Notes: generated by a model not told the origin, from the letters alone. Shown: positions 51,451 to 61,836, counted from the first letter of the stretch. The stretch: 64,000 nucleotides of DNA from Cupriavidus consociatus (GCF_017814975.1 NZ_JAGIQA010000011.1:184316-248315), one strand, 5' to 3'. A program made the numbers and translations.

Positions 51451-52122
51451 TCAGATGCCGATGAACTCGGCGAACTCCGTCAGCGGCGCGCGCGCCGCGC
51501 GCAACTGGTTGGCCGGCGCCCCGGGATCCTCATAGCCGATCGCCATGCCGGTGAACAGCATGCGCTCGGCCGGCAGCTGCAGGAAGCTGCCGATGGTCTC
51601 CGGATACATCGCCCAGCATTCCTGCGCGCAGCTGTCGAGCCCTTCCTCGCGCAGCAGCAGCATCACGGTCTGCAGGTACATGCCGAGGTCCGACCACTGC
51701 GGCGGGCCCATGCGCCGGTCCACGGTGCAGAACAGCGCCATGGGCGCACCGAAGAAGGTGAAGTTGCTGGCGAACTGCGCCAGCCGCCGCGCCTTGTCTT
51801 CACGCGGGATGCCGAGGGAGTGGTAGAGCGCCTCGCCCACCGCGAAGCGGCGGTCGCGGTAGGGCGCAACCAGCTCGGGCGGATAGACGTGGTACTCGCG
51901 GTCTTCGCCCTTGGGCGCGTGCGCGATGCGCTCGCGCATGATGCCGCGCAGGCGCTCCAGCGCCTCGCCGCCGATCACGTGGATGTGCCAGGGCTGCAGG
52001 TTGCCACCAGACGGCGCGCGCGCCGCGGCATCGAGCACGCGGCGGATGGTGTCGGCTGGCACAGGCTTGTCCAGGAAGCCGCGGACGGACTTGCGGCTGG
52101 CGACGGCTTGGCTGACTTTCAT
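51451..52122 (-). CDS. Nitroreductase-family flavoprotein
   Basis: A 223-residue FMN protein of the nitroreductase family. FMN-contact segments: RKSVRGFLDKPV near the N-terminus, APSGGNLQPWHIHVIG (about 36-51) and GLDSCAQECWAMYPETI near the C-terminus. Members reduce nitro groups, quinones or enones with NAD(P)H. It is 52 bases downstream of the enoyl-CoA hydratase gene on the same strand, so it may reduce an enone intermediate in this pathway. Confidence 0.9.
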   Translation of the reverse strand: MKVSQAVASRKSVRGFLDKPVPADTIRRVLDAAARAPSGGNLQPWHIHVIGGEALERLRGIMRERIAHAPKGEDREYHVYPPELVAPYRDRRFAVGEALYHSLGIPREDKARRLAQFASNFTFFGAPMALFCTVDRRMGPPQWSDLGMYLQTVMLLLREEGLDSCAQECWAMYPETIGSFLQLPAERMLFTGMAIGYEDPGAPANQLRAARAPLTEFAEFIGI

Positions 52123-52173
52123 GCTGACTCCGGTAGGAACGTTGGGGCGCTGGCCTCAAGCACTTCAGGCTGT

Positions 52174-53049
52174 TCAGGCGAACGGCGGCTCGCCGCGCCA
52201 GTCGAAGAAATCCGGCAGGTCGTGCGAGACGGTGTCGGGGAACGCGGCCGGGCGCTTTTCCAGGAAGGCGCTGACGCCTTCCTTGACGTCGGCCGAGCGC
52301 CCCCGCGACTGGATCGCCCGGCTGTCGAGCTTGTGCGCCTCCATGGGGTGGCTGGCGCCGGCCATGCGCCAGATCAGCTGGCGCGAGATCGCGACCGAGA
52401 CCGGTGCGGCGTTGTCGGCGATTTCGCGCGCGATCGCCCGCGCCGCCGGCAGCAGGTCTTCTGGCGCGTGCAGCGAGCGCACCAGCCCGCGCTCATGCGC
52501 CTCCTGCGCGGAGAACACCCGGCCGGTATAGCACCATTCCAGCGCCGTGGAGACGCCGACCACGCGCGACAGGAACCACGATGAGGCGGCCTCCGGCGTG
52601 ATGCCGCGGCGCGCGAACACGAAGCCGAACCTGGCGTCGGTCGACGCCAGCCGGATATCCATCGGCAACTGCATGGTCACGCCCACGCCCACGGCGGCGC
52701 CGTTGACCGCAGCAATCACCGGCTTGAGGCTGCGGAAGATGCGTAGCGACACGCGGCCGCCGCCATCGCGGTGCGCGGTGTCGGGGCTGGCCCCGTAGCG
52801 CTTCTCGAAATCGAAGGTCGAGCCGCCGCCGGACAGGTCGGCGCCGGCGCAGAAGGCGCGGCCCGCGCCGGTGACGATCACCGCGCGGACGTTGTCGTCG
52901 GCATCGGTGGCGTCGAAGGCGGCAATCAGGTCCTGCATCATCTGCGCGGTGAAGGCGTTGAGCTGGTCCGGGCGATGCAGCGTGATGGTGGCGACACCGT
53001 CTTCGACGGCGTAGCGCAGGGTTTCGAACGAAGGCGTGGCTTGCGTCAT
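52174..53049 (-). CDS. Enoyl-CoA hydratase/isomerase
   Basis: A 291-residue crotonase-fold protein from ATG 53049. The oxyanion-hole segments are AGRAFCAGADLSGGG (about 62-76) and AVNGAAVGVGVTMQLPMDIR (about 115-134); GITPEAASSWFLSRVVG has a Glu at the place of a catalytic Glu. It probably hydrates an enoyl-CoA made by the acyl-CoA dehydrogenases. It is divergent from the nitronate monooxygenase-like gene, with one exact copy of the 16-bp repeat between them. Confidence 0.9.
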   Translation of the reverse strand: MTQATPSFETLRYAVEDGVATITLHRPDQLNAFTAQMMQDLIAAFDATDADDNVRAVIVTGAGRAFCAGADLSGGGSTFDFEKRYGASPDTAHRDGGGRVSLRIFRSLKPVIAAVNGAAVGVGVTMQLPMDIRLASTDARFGFVFARRGITPEAASSWFLSRVVGVSTALEWCYTGRVFSAQEAHERGLVRSLHAPEDLLPAARAIAREIADNAAPVSVAISRQLIWRMAGASHPMEAHKLDSRAIQSRGRSADVKEGVSAFLEKRPAAFPDTVSHDLPDFFDWRGEPPFA

Positions 53050-53157
53050 GGCGACTCCTGCTGCGGAAAGAGGGGCGGGGTGCTGCGGGCCGGGGGCGGC
53101 GAAAGCCCGGAACAGCGCGGGGACAGCCAACACTAGTGCAGAATCCGCCGCCCGCAA

Positions 53158-53173
53158 TCGTCGCTTCCGACGA
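53158..53173. promoter_or_regulatory. 16-bp inverted repeat, acyl-CoA regulon motif
   Basis: Exact copy TCGTCG-CTTC-CGACGA between the divergent enoyl-CoA hydratase (starting at 53049) and flavoprotein (starting at 53249) genes. Confidence 0.7.
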
Positions 53174-53227
53174 AGCATGGCGCGGGCCCGCGCCGTAGAC
53201 TGGCCCGACCGCCGCAAAGGCCGCTAG

Positions 53228-54220
<993 letters not shown>

Positions 54221-54224
54221 CGCC

Positions 54225-54686
54225 ATGGCCGAAGCCGGAATCGAAACGGCGACGCTGCAGGCGGCCGACAGCACCGATGGCACAGCCGTGCCGGAAGGCT
54301 TCGTGCCGTTGCCGCAGCCGGGCGGCTACATGGCCAATTTCGGCCAGCTCTACCTGAACCGCGAGCGCCGCACGCTGGCGGTACGCATTGGCGAGAGCCA
54401 TCTCAACAACCTTGGCATCCCGCACGGCGGCATGCTGGCGACGCTGGCCGATACTGCCATCGGCATGATGATGTCGCTGGAGACCGGGCGCGAAAAGAGC
54501 GCTGTCACCGTCAACCTGAGCCTGGACTACCTCGACTCCGCGCGCCTGGGCGACTGGGTCGAGGCACGCGTGGAGTTCGACAAGCTCGGCTCGCGGCTGC
54601 GCTACGGCAGCTGCCGGCTGGTCAGCGGCGAGCGCTGCCTGCTGCGCGCCACCGCGATCTTCGCGGTGCTGGGCCCGCGCAGCTGA
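54225..54686 (+). CDS. PaaI-family hotdog thioesterase
   Basis: A 153-residue hotdog-fold protein from ATG 54225, immediately after the flavoprotein gene. The segment GIPHGGMLATLADTAIGMMM is the HGG-x-x-x-x-x-D signature of PaaI/YbgC-like thioesterases; TVNLSLDYLDSARLGDWVEA is the following strand pair. It hydrolyses acyl-CoA thioesters, probably to relieve trapped CoA. It precedes the thiolase gene by 156 bases that hold a copy of the 16-bp repeat. Confidence 0.88.
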   Translation: MAEAGIETATLQAADSTDGTAVPEGFVPLPQPGGYMANFGQLYLNRERRTLAVRIGESHLNNLGIPHGGMLATLADTAIGMMMSLETGREKSAVTVNLSLDYLDSARLGDWVEARVEFDKLGSRLRYGSCRLVSGERCLLRATAIFAVLGPRS

Positions 54687-54712
54687 CACCGCACTGAGGC
54701 GACGGGCTAACT

Positions 54713-54728
54713 TCGTCGCTTCCGACGA
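54713..54728. promoter_or_regulatory. 16-bp inverted repeat, acyl-CoA regulon motif
   Basis: Exact copy TCGTCG-CTTC-CGACGA, 114 bases before the thiolase start, so the thiolase has its own promoter under the same control. Confidence 0.68.
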
Positions 54729-54842
54729 CGCCGGCCGGCCGGGCCGGGACAACAATACGGGCCATCCCTGCCGGCAGTCGCCGGCACCCCGCATCAAGCA
54801 GCGGCCGGCCGCGGGGCGGCCGGCACCGAACAAGGAGATCAC

Positions 54843-56018
54843 ATGGCAGAGGCATACATCGTCGCCGCGGCACGGACCGCCGGCGGGCGCAAGGGCGGCA
54901 AGCTGTCGGGCTGGCACCCAGCCGACCTTGCCGCGCAGGTGCTCGATGCGCTGGTCGAGCGCACCGGCGCCGATCCTGCGCTGGTCGAAGACGTCATCAT
55001 GGGCTGCGTCAGCCAGGTGGGCGAGCAGGCCGGCAATGTGGCACGCAACGCCATCCTCGCTTCGCGGTTGCCTGAAAGCGTGCCGGGCACGTCGGTTGAC
55101 CGCCAGTGCGGTTCGTCGCAGCAGGCGCTGCACTTCGCTGCGCAGGCGGTGATGTCGGGCGCGATGGATATCGTGATCGCGGCCGGCGTGGAAAGCATGA
55201 CGCGCGTGCCGATGGGCCTGTCGTCGCAGTTGCCGGCCAAAAATGGCTTCGGCGTGCCCAAGAGCCCGGGTGTCGAGGCACGCTACCCCGGCGTGCAGTT
55301 CAGCCAGTTCACCGGCGCCGAGATGATCGCGCGCAAGTACAACCTGTCGCGCGAACAGCTCGATGCCTACGCGCTGCTCAGCCACCAGCGCGCTGCGGCA
55401 GCGACCAAGGCGGGCCGCTTCAATGCCGAGATCGTGCCGGTCGAAGTGCGCACCGCGGAGGGTGCGAATGGCGAAATGCATACCGCCGACGAAGGCATCC
55501 GCTATGACGCCACGCTGGAGAGCATCGGCGCGGTCAAGCTGATCGCCGAAGGCGGGCGCGTGACCGCGGCCTCGTCGAGCCAGATCTGCGACGGCGCCGC
55601 CGGCCTGCTGGTGGTCAACGAGGCGGGCCTGAAGAAGCTCGGCGTCAAGCCGCTGGCGCGCGTGCACCATATGACCGTGATCGGCCACGACCCGGTGGTG
55701 ATGCTCGAAGCGCCGCTGCCGGCCACCATGCACGCGCTGAAGAAGGCCGGCCTGAGCATCAACGACATCGACCTGTTCGAAGTCAATGAAGCGTTCGCAC
55801 CGGTGCCGCTGGCCTGGCTGCAGGCAACCGGCGCCGATCCGGAGCGCCTCAACGTGCATGGTGGTGCGATCGCGCTGGGCCATCCGCTGGGCGGCTCGGG
55901 CGCCAAGCTGATGACAACGCTGGTGCATGCGCTGCATACGCACGGCAAGCGCTACGGCCTGCAGACCATGTGCGAAGGCGGCGGGCTCGCCAACGTCACC
56001 ATCGTCGAACGTCTGTAG
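54843..56018 (+). CDS. Acetyl-CoA acyltransferase (thiolase)
   Basis: A 391-residue thiolase with AAGGAG upstream. Nucleophile C89 is in RQCGSSQQA, the His in GGAIALGHPLGGSGAK, and the second Cys in MCEGGGLANVT. The substrate-binding loop has an acidic VNEAFAPVPLAW segment. It should cleave the beta-ketoacyl-CoA that ends the local beta-oxidation-type route. A 3-hydroxyacyl-CoA dehydrogenase gene is missing from the window, so that step must be supplied from elsewhere. Confidence 0.93.
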   Translation: MAEAYIVAAARTAGGRKGGKLSGWHPADLAAQVLDALVERTGADPALVEDVIMGCVSQVGEQAGNVARNAILASRLPESVPGTSVDRQCGSSQQALHFAAQAVMSGAMDIVIAAGVESMTRVPMGLSSQLPAKNGFGVPKSPGVEARYPGVQFSQFTGAEMIARKYNLSREQLDAYALLSHQRAAAATKAGRFNAEIVPVEVRTAEGANGEMHTADEGIRYDATLESIGAVKLIAEGGRVTAASSSQICDGAAGLLVVNEAGLKKLGVKPLARVHHMTVIGHDPVVMLEAPLPATMHALKKAGLSINDIDLFEVNEAFAPVPLAWLQATGADPERLNVHGGAIALGHPLGGSGAKLMTTLVHALHTHGKRYGLQTMCEGGGLANVTIVERL

Positions 56019-56116
56019 TAAAGGGTAGTAAAGGGAGAAGGACCGGCGGCGCGGGCATGTCAAAGTGCCCGCGCCAGTTGCCGGCGCGATTGCCGCTGCG
56101 TTCCGCGCCAATGAAA

Positions 56117-56138
56117 AAACCCGCCGTCAGGCGGGTTT
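56117..56138. terminator. Bidirectional Rho-independent terminator
   Basis: AAACCCGCC-GTCA-GGCGGGTTT, with A tracts on one side and T on the other, between the convergent thiolase and histidine phosphatase genes. Confidence 0.8.
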
Positions 56139-56172
56139 GTCGTAGTCGGGCGTGGCGCCTGGGGGTCGGCCG

Positions 56173-56847
56173 TCAGGCGAAGGTCAGGGCGTCGCGGCGT
56201 TCCGGCCGATCCAGGTGCGGAATATTGTTGAAGCTCAGCAAACGCTGCACGCCACGGCCGACGATGATCTCGCAGAATGCGGTATTGCGGAACTGCAGGT
56301 TCATTTCGATGGCAGTGGCTGCGGGGGCGCCGAGCAGATCTGCCGTGGCGCGCCCAATGGCGCCGCCGGAACTGACCACGAGGATGGCGTCTTCGCGCGT
56401 GGTGCCTTCGCAGGCTTGCGTCAGCGCGCCGGCAACGCGCGCGCCGAAATCAAACCAGCTTTCCGTCATGTCGGCCAGGCCATCCTGGGTCCAGGCATGG
56501 TACGCGGCGCGGAAAGTGCGCCAGTAGTCGTTGTAATCGCCGTTCTGGTGGGCGCGATGGTCGGCGCCGCCGGTGTGGCAACGGTACAGCGCCTCGCCGT
56601 CATATTCATTCAGGCCAGGATGCGTGGCGATTTCCGCTTGAGACTGGCCCATCGCGGCCAGGATCTCGCGCGCGGTGTCCTGCTGCCGCACCAGGTTGCC
56701 CGCTGCCACGCGTGCGAAGCGCAAGCCGCGCTCGCTGAAGTATTCGCCCAGCCAGCGCGCCTGCTGGCGGCCTGTCTCCGACAGGCAATCGTAGTTGGCG
56801 GCGCCAAACGAGGCTTGTCCGTGACGGACGAGGAAAAGCGTGGCCAT
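56173..56847 (-). CDS. Histidine phosphatase family protein
   Basis: A 224-residue phosphoglycerate mutase-like protein. RHG (H9 as phospho-acceptor) in LFLVRHGQASFG, a distal Glu and the second His in VVSSGGAIGRATA, where Ser replaces the usual His of the SHG motif. The missing second His is unusual and may lower activity. The substrate is unknown; it is convergent with thiolase and has no clear tie to the pathway. Confidence 0.85.
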   Translation of the reverse strand: MATLFLVRHGQASFGAANYDCLSETGRQQARWLGEYFSERGLRFARVAAGNLVRQQDTAREILAAMGQSQAEIATHPGLNEYDGEALYRCHTGGADHRAHQNGDYNDYWRTFRAAYHAWTQDGLADMTESWFDFGARVAGALTQACEGTTREDAILVVSSGGAIGRATADLLGAPAATAIEMNLQFRNTAFCEIIVGRGVQRLLSFNNIPHLDRPERRDALTFA

Positions 56848-56970
56848 GTGCGGTATCAGTGGGCGTCGATGCAGTCAGCGTGGACGCATTCTAGAGAGGA
56901 CGTGCGCTGCCGCCAAGCAAGCCCCGCCGAATTCATAACGGCCATGGGCGCGCTGCATTACCGTATGAAT

Positions 56971-57657
56971 TCAGGCCTGGGTGTTGTCGGTGACGCCGAG
57001 GTACGCCGCCATCATGCGGCTCAGTTCGGAAATCATCCGTTCATCGTCGAGATGCAGCGGCCCGGAATCGTTCAGCACTGCATTGACCAGCACGCTGAAG
57101 ACCGCCTGCATGGCAAAGCGCACACGCAGCTCGGCGATGTCCGTGGGCAGAGACAGCCGTGGCACCAGCAACTGAACCATCCGCTCGACGATCGCTTCGC
57201 CGCTCTGGCGGTGTGGCGCCCACTCTTCCGGCTTCGTCGAGGCATGCCGCAGCGATGCGCGCATCACGCCGCGATTGGCCAGCGTGCCCAGCACCATGAA
57301 GCGCGCGGCCTTGTCGAGCAGCACGGAGGTCGGTACATCTTCCCAGCGCTCCTGCGCAAGGTAGCGTTCGATCGATGCCGAGGTTTCTTCCGTCACCAGC
57401 GCGCGCAACGCCTCGAAATAGGCCATCTTGTCGCGGAAGCGGCCGTAGAAAGCGCCCACCGACACCTGGCACGCAGCGGCGATCTGAGCCACCGAAACCG
57501 CGGCGAAATCGCGCTTCGCCAGCAGTTCACGGCCTGCGCCGAGCAGGGCCTGCTCGGTATCGCGCGCGCGCCGCTGCCGCGGCGGCTGCAGGATCGAAGG
57601 CGTATCGATACGGGGGAAGGAGGAAGTGGCCGAAAGGCCGGACGACGTCGCTGGCAT
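56971..57657 (-). CDS. TetR-family transcriptional regulator
   Basis: A 228-residue regulator with an N-terminal extension of about 30 residues before the HTH (about 35-80: ALLGAGRELLAKRDFAAVSV, CQVSVGAFYGRFRDK). The C-terminal ligand domain is helical and not recognised. TetR dimers bind palindromes of the size seen at 46735, 53158 and 54713, so it is a second candidate for those sites; but I see no such site before its own gene. Confidence 0.9.
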   Translation of the reverse strand: MPATSSGLSATSSFPRIDTPSILQPPRQRRARDTEQALLGAGRELLAKRDFAAVSVAQIAAACQVSVGAFYGRFRDKMAYFEALRALVTEETSASIERYLAQERWEDVPTSVLLDKAARFMVLGTLANRGVMRASLRHASTKPEEWAPHRQSGEAIVERMVQLLVPRLSLPTDIAELRVRFAMQAVFSVLVNAVLNDSGPLHLDDERMISELSRMMAAYLGVTDNTQA

Positions 57658-57829
57658 AGGGATGTTCCGTATTCGAATTCAGATTCGCTTTTGCAAAATA
57701 CCGGTGCGCGCCGCGCGGCGTCAAGGCTTTTGTCGGGTGGCCGGTCGCTGCGAACGGGTGGGTGGCCACTCGTGCGCGCAAGGTACGCATGCTCGTTGCT
57801 CCGCGTGGTGGATGCCGTTGCAGGCAGTA

Positions 57830-58564
57830 TCAGAGCGAGCCAAATACCATGCCGAGACCGTATGTGAACGAAGCGGCCATGCCGCCAATCAGGATCTGCC
57901 GCAGCGCCGAGAACCAGCCTGGCCTGCCGTTGAACGACGACGTGCCCCAGCCGACCAGGCCAAGCCCGCAGAGGCAGGCAATGATGCTGCCGAGCTGCGC
58001 CGACGGCCCGGCGGTCACCAGGAAGGGCAGCAGCGGCACCAGCGCGCCGCTGCTGTACAGCACGAACGAGATCACCGCGGCCTGCAGCGGATTGCCGCCG
58101 CGTTCCTGCGGGTTGATGCCAAGCACGTCGCGCGCAAACGTATCGAGCGTGGCGCGCGGATCGCGCATGATCTCGTCGGCGGCACGTTCCGCATCCGCGG
58201 AAGGCATACCTTTGCCGGACAGCACCGCGACCAGCCGCCGCCGCGCGCTGGCGGTATCGTGCGCGATCTCGTGCGCCATGTCGCGCAGCCGCTTGTTGTT
58301 CATCTCGCGGCTGTTGGTAACCGACAGCCATTCGCCCAGTGCCATCGAGCAGGCACCCGCGGTCAGGCCCGCGAGCCCCGCCAGGATTACGGCTTCACGC
58401 GTGGCGGCCGCGCCTTCCAGCCCCATCACGAGGCAGAAGCTGGAGACCAGTCCGTCGTTGACCCCCAGCACCGCTGCGCGCAGCGCATTGCCGCTGGGAC
58501 GGCGGATGAGGTGCCGCAAGCGCGCACCGAAGCCGGTCGGTTTGGGGACGCTGGTCAGGGGCAT
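57830..58564 (-). CDS. VIT1/CCC1-family transporter
   Basis: A 244-residue membrane protein with five probable transmembrane segments. AAVLGVNDGLVSSFCLVMGL near the N-terminus and GACSMALGEWLSV are typical of the family, with a soluble helical insert at about 90-150. Members move Fe(II) or Mn(II) out of the cytoplasm. No regulator or metal gene is near; the preceding LysR gene is on the same strand 45 bases upstream. Confidence 0.9.
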   Translation of the reverse strand: MPLTSVPKPTGFGARLRHLIRRPSGNALRAAVLGVNDGLVSSFCLVMGLEGAAATREAVILAGLAGLTAGACSMALGEWLSVTNSREMNNKRLRDMAHEIAHDTASARRRLVAVLSGKGMPSADAERAADEIMRDPRATLDTFARDVLGINPQERGGNPLQAAVISFVLYSSGALVPLLPFLVTAGPSAQLGSIIACLCGLGLVGWGTSSFNGRPGWFSALRQILIGGMAASFTYGLGMVFGSL

Positions 58565-58609
58565 GGGTCGACGTCTTGGCGTTTTGGTCCCGGTTTCGTG
58601 AACACTGTC

Positions 58610-59500
58610 TCAGCGGAAGCGCGGACCGAGGTCGTCGCGCATCCAGTCGATAAAGGCGCGCGTGCGCGCCGGCAGCAGGCGTGCATGCGGATAGATCAGC
58701 GACAGCGGCCAGGCAGGCTGCTCGAAGGTCTCCAGCACAATGCGCAGCTTGCGCGCCTGCACCAGTTGCGCCACCTGGTAAGAGAGGAAATTACCGAAGC
58801 CGGCGCCTTCCGCGCAAGCGGCAACGGCTGGCGCGGTCTGGTTGAACTCGAGGTTGCCCGACACCTGCACCTGGAACGGCTTGCCGTTTTCCTGGAACGT
58901 CCACCAGTGCGCGGCGTTGCCGGTGAAACGCACGCAATTGGCGCGCGCGAGGTCGTCGGGGTGGCGTGGCGTGCCATGCTTGCGCAGGTAGGCCGGGGTG
59001 GCCACCACCACGCGCCGGATATGGCCGACCGGCTGCGCCACCAGCGTCGAATCCGCCAGCGGGCCGATGCGGACGCCCACGTCGAGTTCTTCTTCCAGCA
59101 GGTTTACCACGCGGTCGGTGAATTCCATGCGGCAGCGCACGCGCGGATAGCGCTGCACGAAGCGCGTGACCGCCGGCGCGATATACATCTGCCCGAACAG
59201 CACTGGCGCAGTCAGCGTGAGCTGGCCGCTGGGCTCGACATGGCTGGCGGTCAGGCCGGCCTCGACTTCATCGATGGTGGCCAGGATGCGCCGGCAACTG
59301 TCGAGATAGCTGCGCCCCTCGCCGGTCAGCGACAAGCGTCGCGTGGTGCGGTTGAGCAACCGCACCTGCAGCTCGGATTCGAGCGCGGCCAGCGTGCGCA
59401 CCACCGCGGGCAGGGAGGTGTGCAGCGTTGCCGCGGCGGCCGTCAGGCTGCCCGCGTCGACGATCCGTACGAAGGTCTGCATGGCTCGGAGCTTGTCCAT
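58610..59500 (-). CDS. LysR-family transcriptional regulator
   Basis: A 296-residue LysR protein. ATG 59500 (MDKLRAMQTFVRIVDAGSLT) is preferred since a longer reading to 59536 would cover the operator-like repeat at 59513-59531. The HTH is at about 1-60 and the effector domain at about 85-290. It is divergent from the GST gene at 59611 and probably regulates it. Confidence 0.92.
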   Translation of the reverse strand: MDKLRAMQTFVRIVDAGSLTAAAATLHTSLPAVVRTLAALESELQVRLLNRTTRRLSLTGEGRSYLDSCRRILATIDEVEAGLTASHVEPSGQLTLTAPVLFGQMYIAPAVTRFVQRYPRVRCRMEFTDRVVNLLEEELDVGVRIGPLADSTLVAQPVGHIRRVVVATPAYLRKHGTPRHPDDLARANCVRFTGNAAHWWTFQENGKPFQVQVSGNLEFNQTAPAVAACAEGAGFGNFLSYQVAQLVQARKLRIVLETFEQPAWPLSLIYPHARLLPARTRAFIDWMRDDLGPRFR

Positions 59501-59512
59501 GGCGCCACACAT

Positions 59513-59531
59513 TACTCCGATTTCCGGAGTA
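59513..59531. promoter_or_regulatory. Inverted repeat, probable LysR operator
   Basis: Perfect seven-base arms TACTCCG/CGGAGTA around five bases, 13 bases before the LysR start and 80 before the GST start. It fits a LysR-type T-N11-A site between divergent genes. Confidence 0.65.
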
Positions 59532-59610
59532 GTCAAATATCAAGCGCCCCATTTATTGCATCGTCTTCGGCGTCCAGAATTCTGCTATCCCAACCACCGA
59601 GGAGTGTGTC

Positions 59611-60270
59611 ATGCAAGCCGCCAGCCATCCCGCCGAGCCCGGCCTTCCGCTCGTCCCGCTCGTTCTTTACCGCTCGCCGCTGTCTGGCCATGCCCATCGC
59701 GCCGAACTGTTCCTGTCGCTGCTGGGACTGCCGTACCGGGTGGTAGACGTCGACCTGCGCGGCGGCGAGCAGCACCGCGAGCCCTTCCTGCGGCTCAATC
59801 CCTTCGGACAGGTGCCGGTGCTGGACGACAACGGGGTGGTGATTGCCGATTCCAACGCGATCCTGGTCTACCTGGCCACGCGCTATGACGATGGCCGCTG
59901 GCTGCCGCGCGACGCGCTCGGAGCCGCGAGCGTACAGCGCTGGCTGTCGGTGGCCGCTGGGGAAATCGCCTTCGGTCCCGCCGCGGCGCGCCTGGGCGTG
60001 CTGTTTGGGCGGCCGGTGCCGCTGGACGACGCCATCGCCCGCGCGCAGCGCCTGTTCGTGCTGATGGAGTCCCTGCTGGCCGAACAGCCGTTCCTGGCAG
60101 CCAGCCATGCCACGATCGCCGACGTTGCCGCCTACAGCTATATTGCCCGCGCCGAGGAAGGCAATGTGCCCTTGGCGCCGTATCCTGCACTGAACGCGTG
60201 GCTGCGCCGCATCGAGGCGCTGCCCGGCTTCGTGCCGATGATCGTATCCCGGCCCGCGCGGGCTGCCTGA
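59611..60270 (+). CDS. Glutathione S-transferase
   Basis: A 219-residue [24 protein letters not shown] at about 18-38 carries the Ser/His glutathione contact, [11 protein letters not shown] the cis-Pro loop and [10 protein letters not shown] the Ser-containing helix start; [12 protein letters not shown] lies in the helical domain. It differs from the GST at 39012. It is followed after 58 bases by the PNPOx-like gene on the same strand, so both may answer to the divergent LysR regulator. Confidence 0.92.
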   Translation: MQAASHPAEPGLPLVPLVLYRSPLSGHAHRAELFLSLLGLPYRVVDVDLRGGEQHREPFLRLNPFGQVPVLDDNGVVIADSNAILVYLATRYDDGRWLPRDALGAASVQRWLSVAAGEIAFGPAAARLGVLFGRPVPLDDAIARAQRLFVLMESLLAEQPFLAASHATIADVAAYSYIARAEEGNVPLAPYPALNAWLRRIEALPGFVPMIVSRPARAA

Positions 60271-60328
60271 GACGTGATTACCCGGCGCCGCCGCGCGGGC
60301 GCCGGCCGCATCAGCCAAGGAGTCGATC

Positions 60329-61300
60329 ATGGAGCTGCCCGTCTGGCCGCATGCCGGCCTGCCTTTCCACGCCGGGGAACTGGCCGCGCAGGAGCGCGCC
60401 GGCAAGCGCGAGCGCATGGCTGCGGCCGGCGCGCGCGTCATCCGCGGCGAAATGCCGGAACAGCATCGCCACTTCTTCGCCCAGTTGCCATTCCTGCTGG
60501 TTGGCGCGGCCGACGCCGACGGTTTGCCGTGGACGTCGATGCTTGCCAGCGCGCCCGGGTTTGCATACAGTCCCGATGCCACGCACTTGCGCATCGACGC
60601 CTTGCCGCTGCCTGGCGATCCGCTTGAACAGGCGCTGGAGCACGGTGCGCGCATCGGCTTGCTTGGCATCGAACTGGCCACGCGCCGGCGTAACCGGATG
60701 AACGGCATCATCGTCGCGCGCGATCAGCGCGGGTTCACGGTAGAAGTCGAGCAAAGCTTCGGCAACTGCCCGCGCTATATCCAGCTGCGCGAAGGCACCG
60801 CGGCGCAACCGGTTGCTTCCATGCCGGCATGGCATGGCACGGCGCTGGACGACGATGCGGCAGCACGGCTGCGTGTGGCCGACACGCTGTTCATTGCCAC
60901 CAGCCATGTTGCCTCGCCGGAGGAGGGCGAGCACACCGGCGGCGTCGATGTGTCGCACCGCGGCGGCAAGCCTGGCTTTATCCGTGTGGACGGCGATGGC
61001 ACGCTCACCTTCCCGGATTTCAACGGCAACAACTTCTTCAATACCGTCGGCAACCTGCTGCAAAATCCGCGCGCCGGACTGGCGGTGCCCGATTTCGCCG
61101 AAGGGGCGCTGCTCCATGTCGGTGGTCACGCCGAAGTGATCTGGGACGGCGCCGAGCTGGAGGCGTTTGCCGGGGCGGAACGGCTGGTGCGGCTGCATGT
61201 CGAGCGAGTGGTGCGGCGCCCGTCGGTGCTGCCGATGCGCTGGCGGTTGCGCGAATATTCGCCGGTGCTGGCTGCCACCGGCGCCTGGCCGGCGGCCTGA
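60329..61300 (+). CDS. Pyridoxamine 5'-phosphate oxidase-like FMN-binding protein
   Basis: A 323-residue protein of the PNPOx-like split-barrel group with two related halves: residues about 40-120 (FFAQLPFLLVGAADADGLPW) and about 185-290 (DTLFIATSHVASPEEG... and FNTVGNLLQNPRAGLAVPDF). The fold binds flavin or heme. Some relatives are fused to ferredoxin reductases; this one is stand-alone. It is probably co-transcribed with the GST gene, suggesting an antioxidant or detoxification role, which is inference. Confidence 0.82.
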   Translation: MELPVWPHAGLPFHAGELAAQERAGKRERMAAAGARVIRGEMPEQHRHFFAQLPFLLVGAADADGLPWTSMLASAPGFAYSPDATHLRIDALPLPGDPLEQALEHGARIGLLGIELATRRRNRMNGIIVARDQRGFTVEVEQSFGNCPRYIQLREGTAAQPVASMPAWHGTALDDDAAARLRVADTLFIATSHVASPEEGEHTGGVDVSHRGGKPGFIRVDGDGTLTFPDFNGNNFFNTVGNLLQNPRAGLAVPDFAEGALLHVGGHAEVIWDGAELEAFAGAERLVRLHVERVVRRPSVLPMRWRLREYSPVLAATGAWPAA

Positions 61301-61395
61301 GCGGTGGGCCCTGCGCTGCGACGGGCGGGGAGGTGCATGTGATGGCGGACTCGGTCCCGCTCGTCATGCGGTATCTCGAGGCGCCGTACCGCCGG

Positions 61396-61836
61396 TCAGC
61401 CGTGTCCCCGGTATTTCAGTGCGGCACAGTGGCCGACCAGCGTGCTGATGCAGCAGGCGTCGCCGCTCCATTCGCCGCCGATGACGATGCCGTCCGGGCC
61501 GGCGATCAGCTTGCGCTGGCAATGGCCCGGCATCGGCGTGCGTTCCATGCCGGCATCGCGGGGGCCGCTGCCCGGCGCGCGGGCTGCCGGGATGGTCTCG
61601 TTCCACACATAGGCGGTGCCGGAGGGCATCGCCTGAACCGCCTGTGGCGGTCCCCACTGGCGCTTGGCCTCGTCGACAGGGACGTTCTTCCACGAGTCGA
61701 AGATGTCCTGCATGGCGCCGCCGCCCAGGCTGGCACACGCGCCGGTGAAGGCCCCGGCGCAGAGGATGGCCAGGCACGCGCGCACCCGCGCGGCGCCGCG
61801 GGCCGTTTCGGCAGGACGGAACAGTTTGGCAGGCAT
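61396..61836 (-). CDS. Probable lipoprotein of unknown function
   Basis: A 146-residue exported protein from ATG 61836. The signal region (RACLAILCAGAFTG) ends in TGAC with C34 as a possible lipidation site, although the residue at -3 is atypical. The mature part (SLGGGAMQDIFDSWKNVPVD, WGPP, then a pair of Cys in DACCIST and Cys in HCQRKL) resembles small lipoproteins whose sequence I recall only as 'hypothetical'. It may form disulfides. Confidence 0.7.
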   Translation of the reverse strand: MPAKLFRPAETARGAARVRACLAILCAGAFTGACASLGGGAMQDIFDSWKNVPVDEAKRQWGPPQAVQAMPSGTAYVWNETIPAARAPGSGPRDAGMERTPMPGHCQRKLIAGPDGIVIGGEWSGDACCISTLVGHCAALKYRGHG

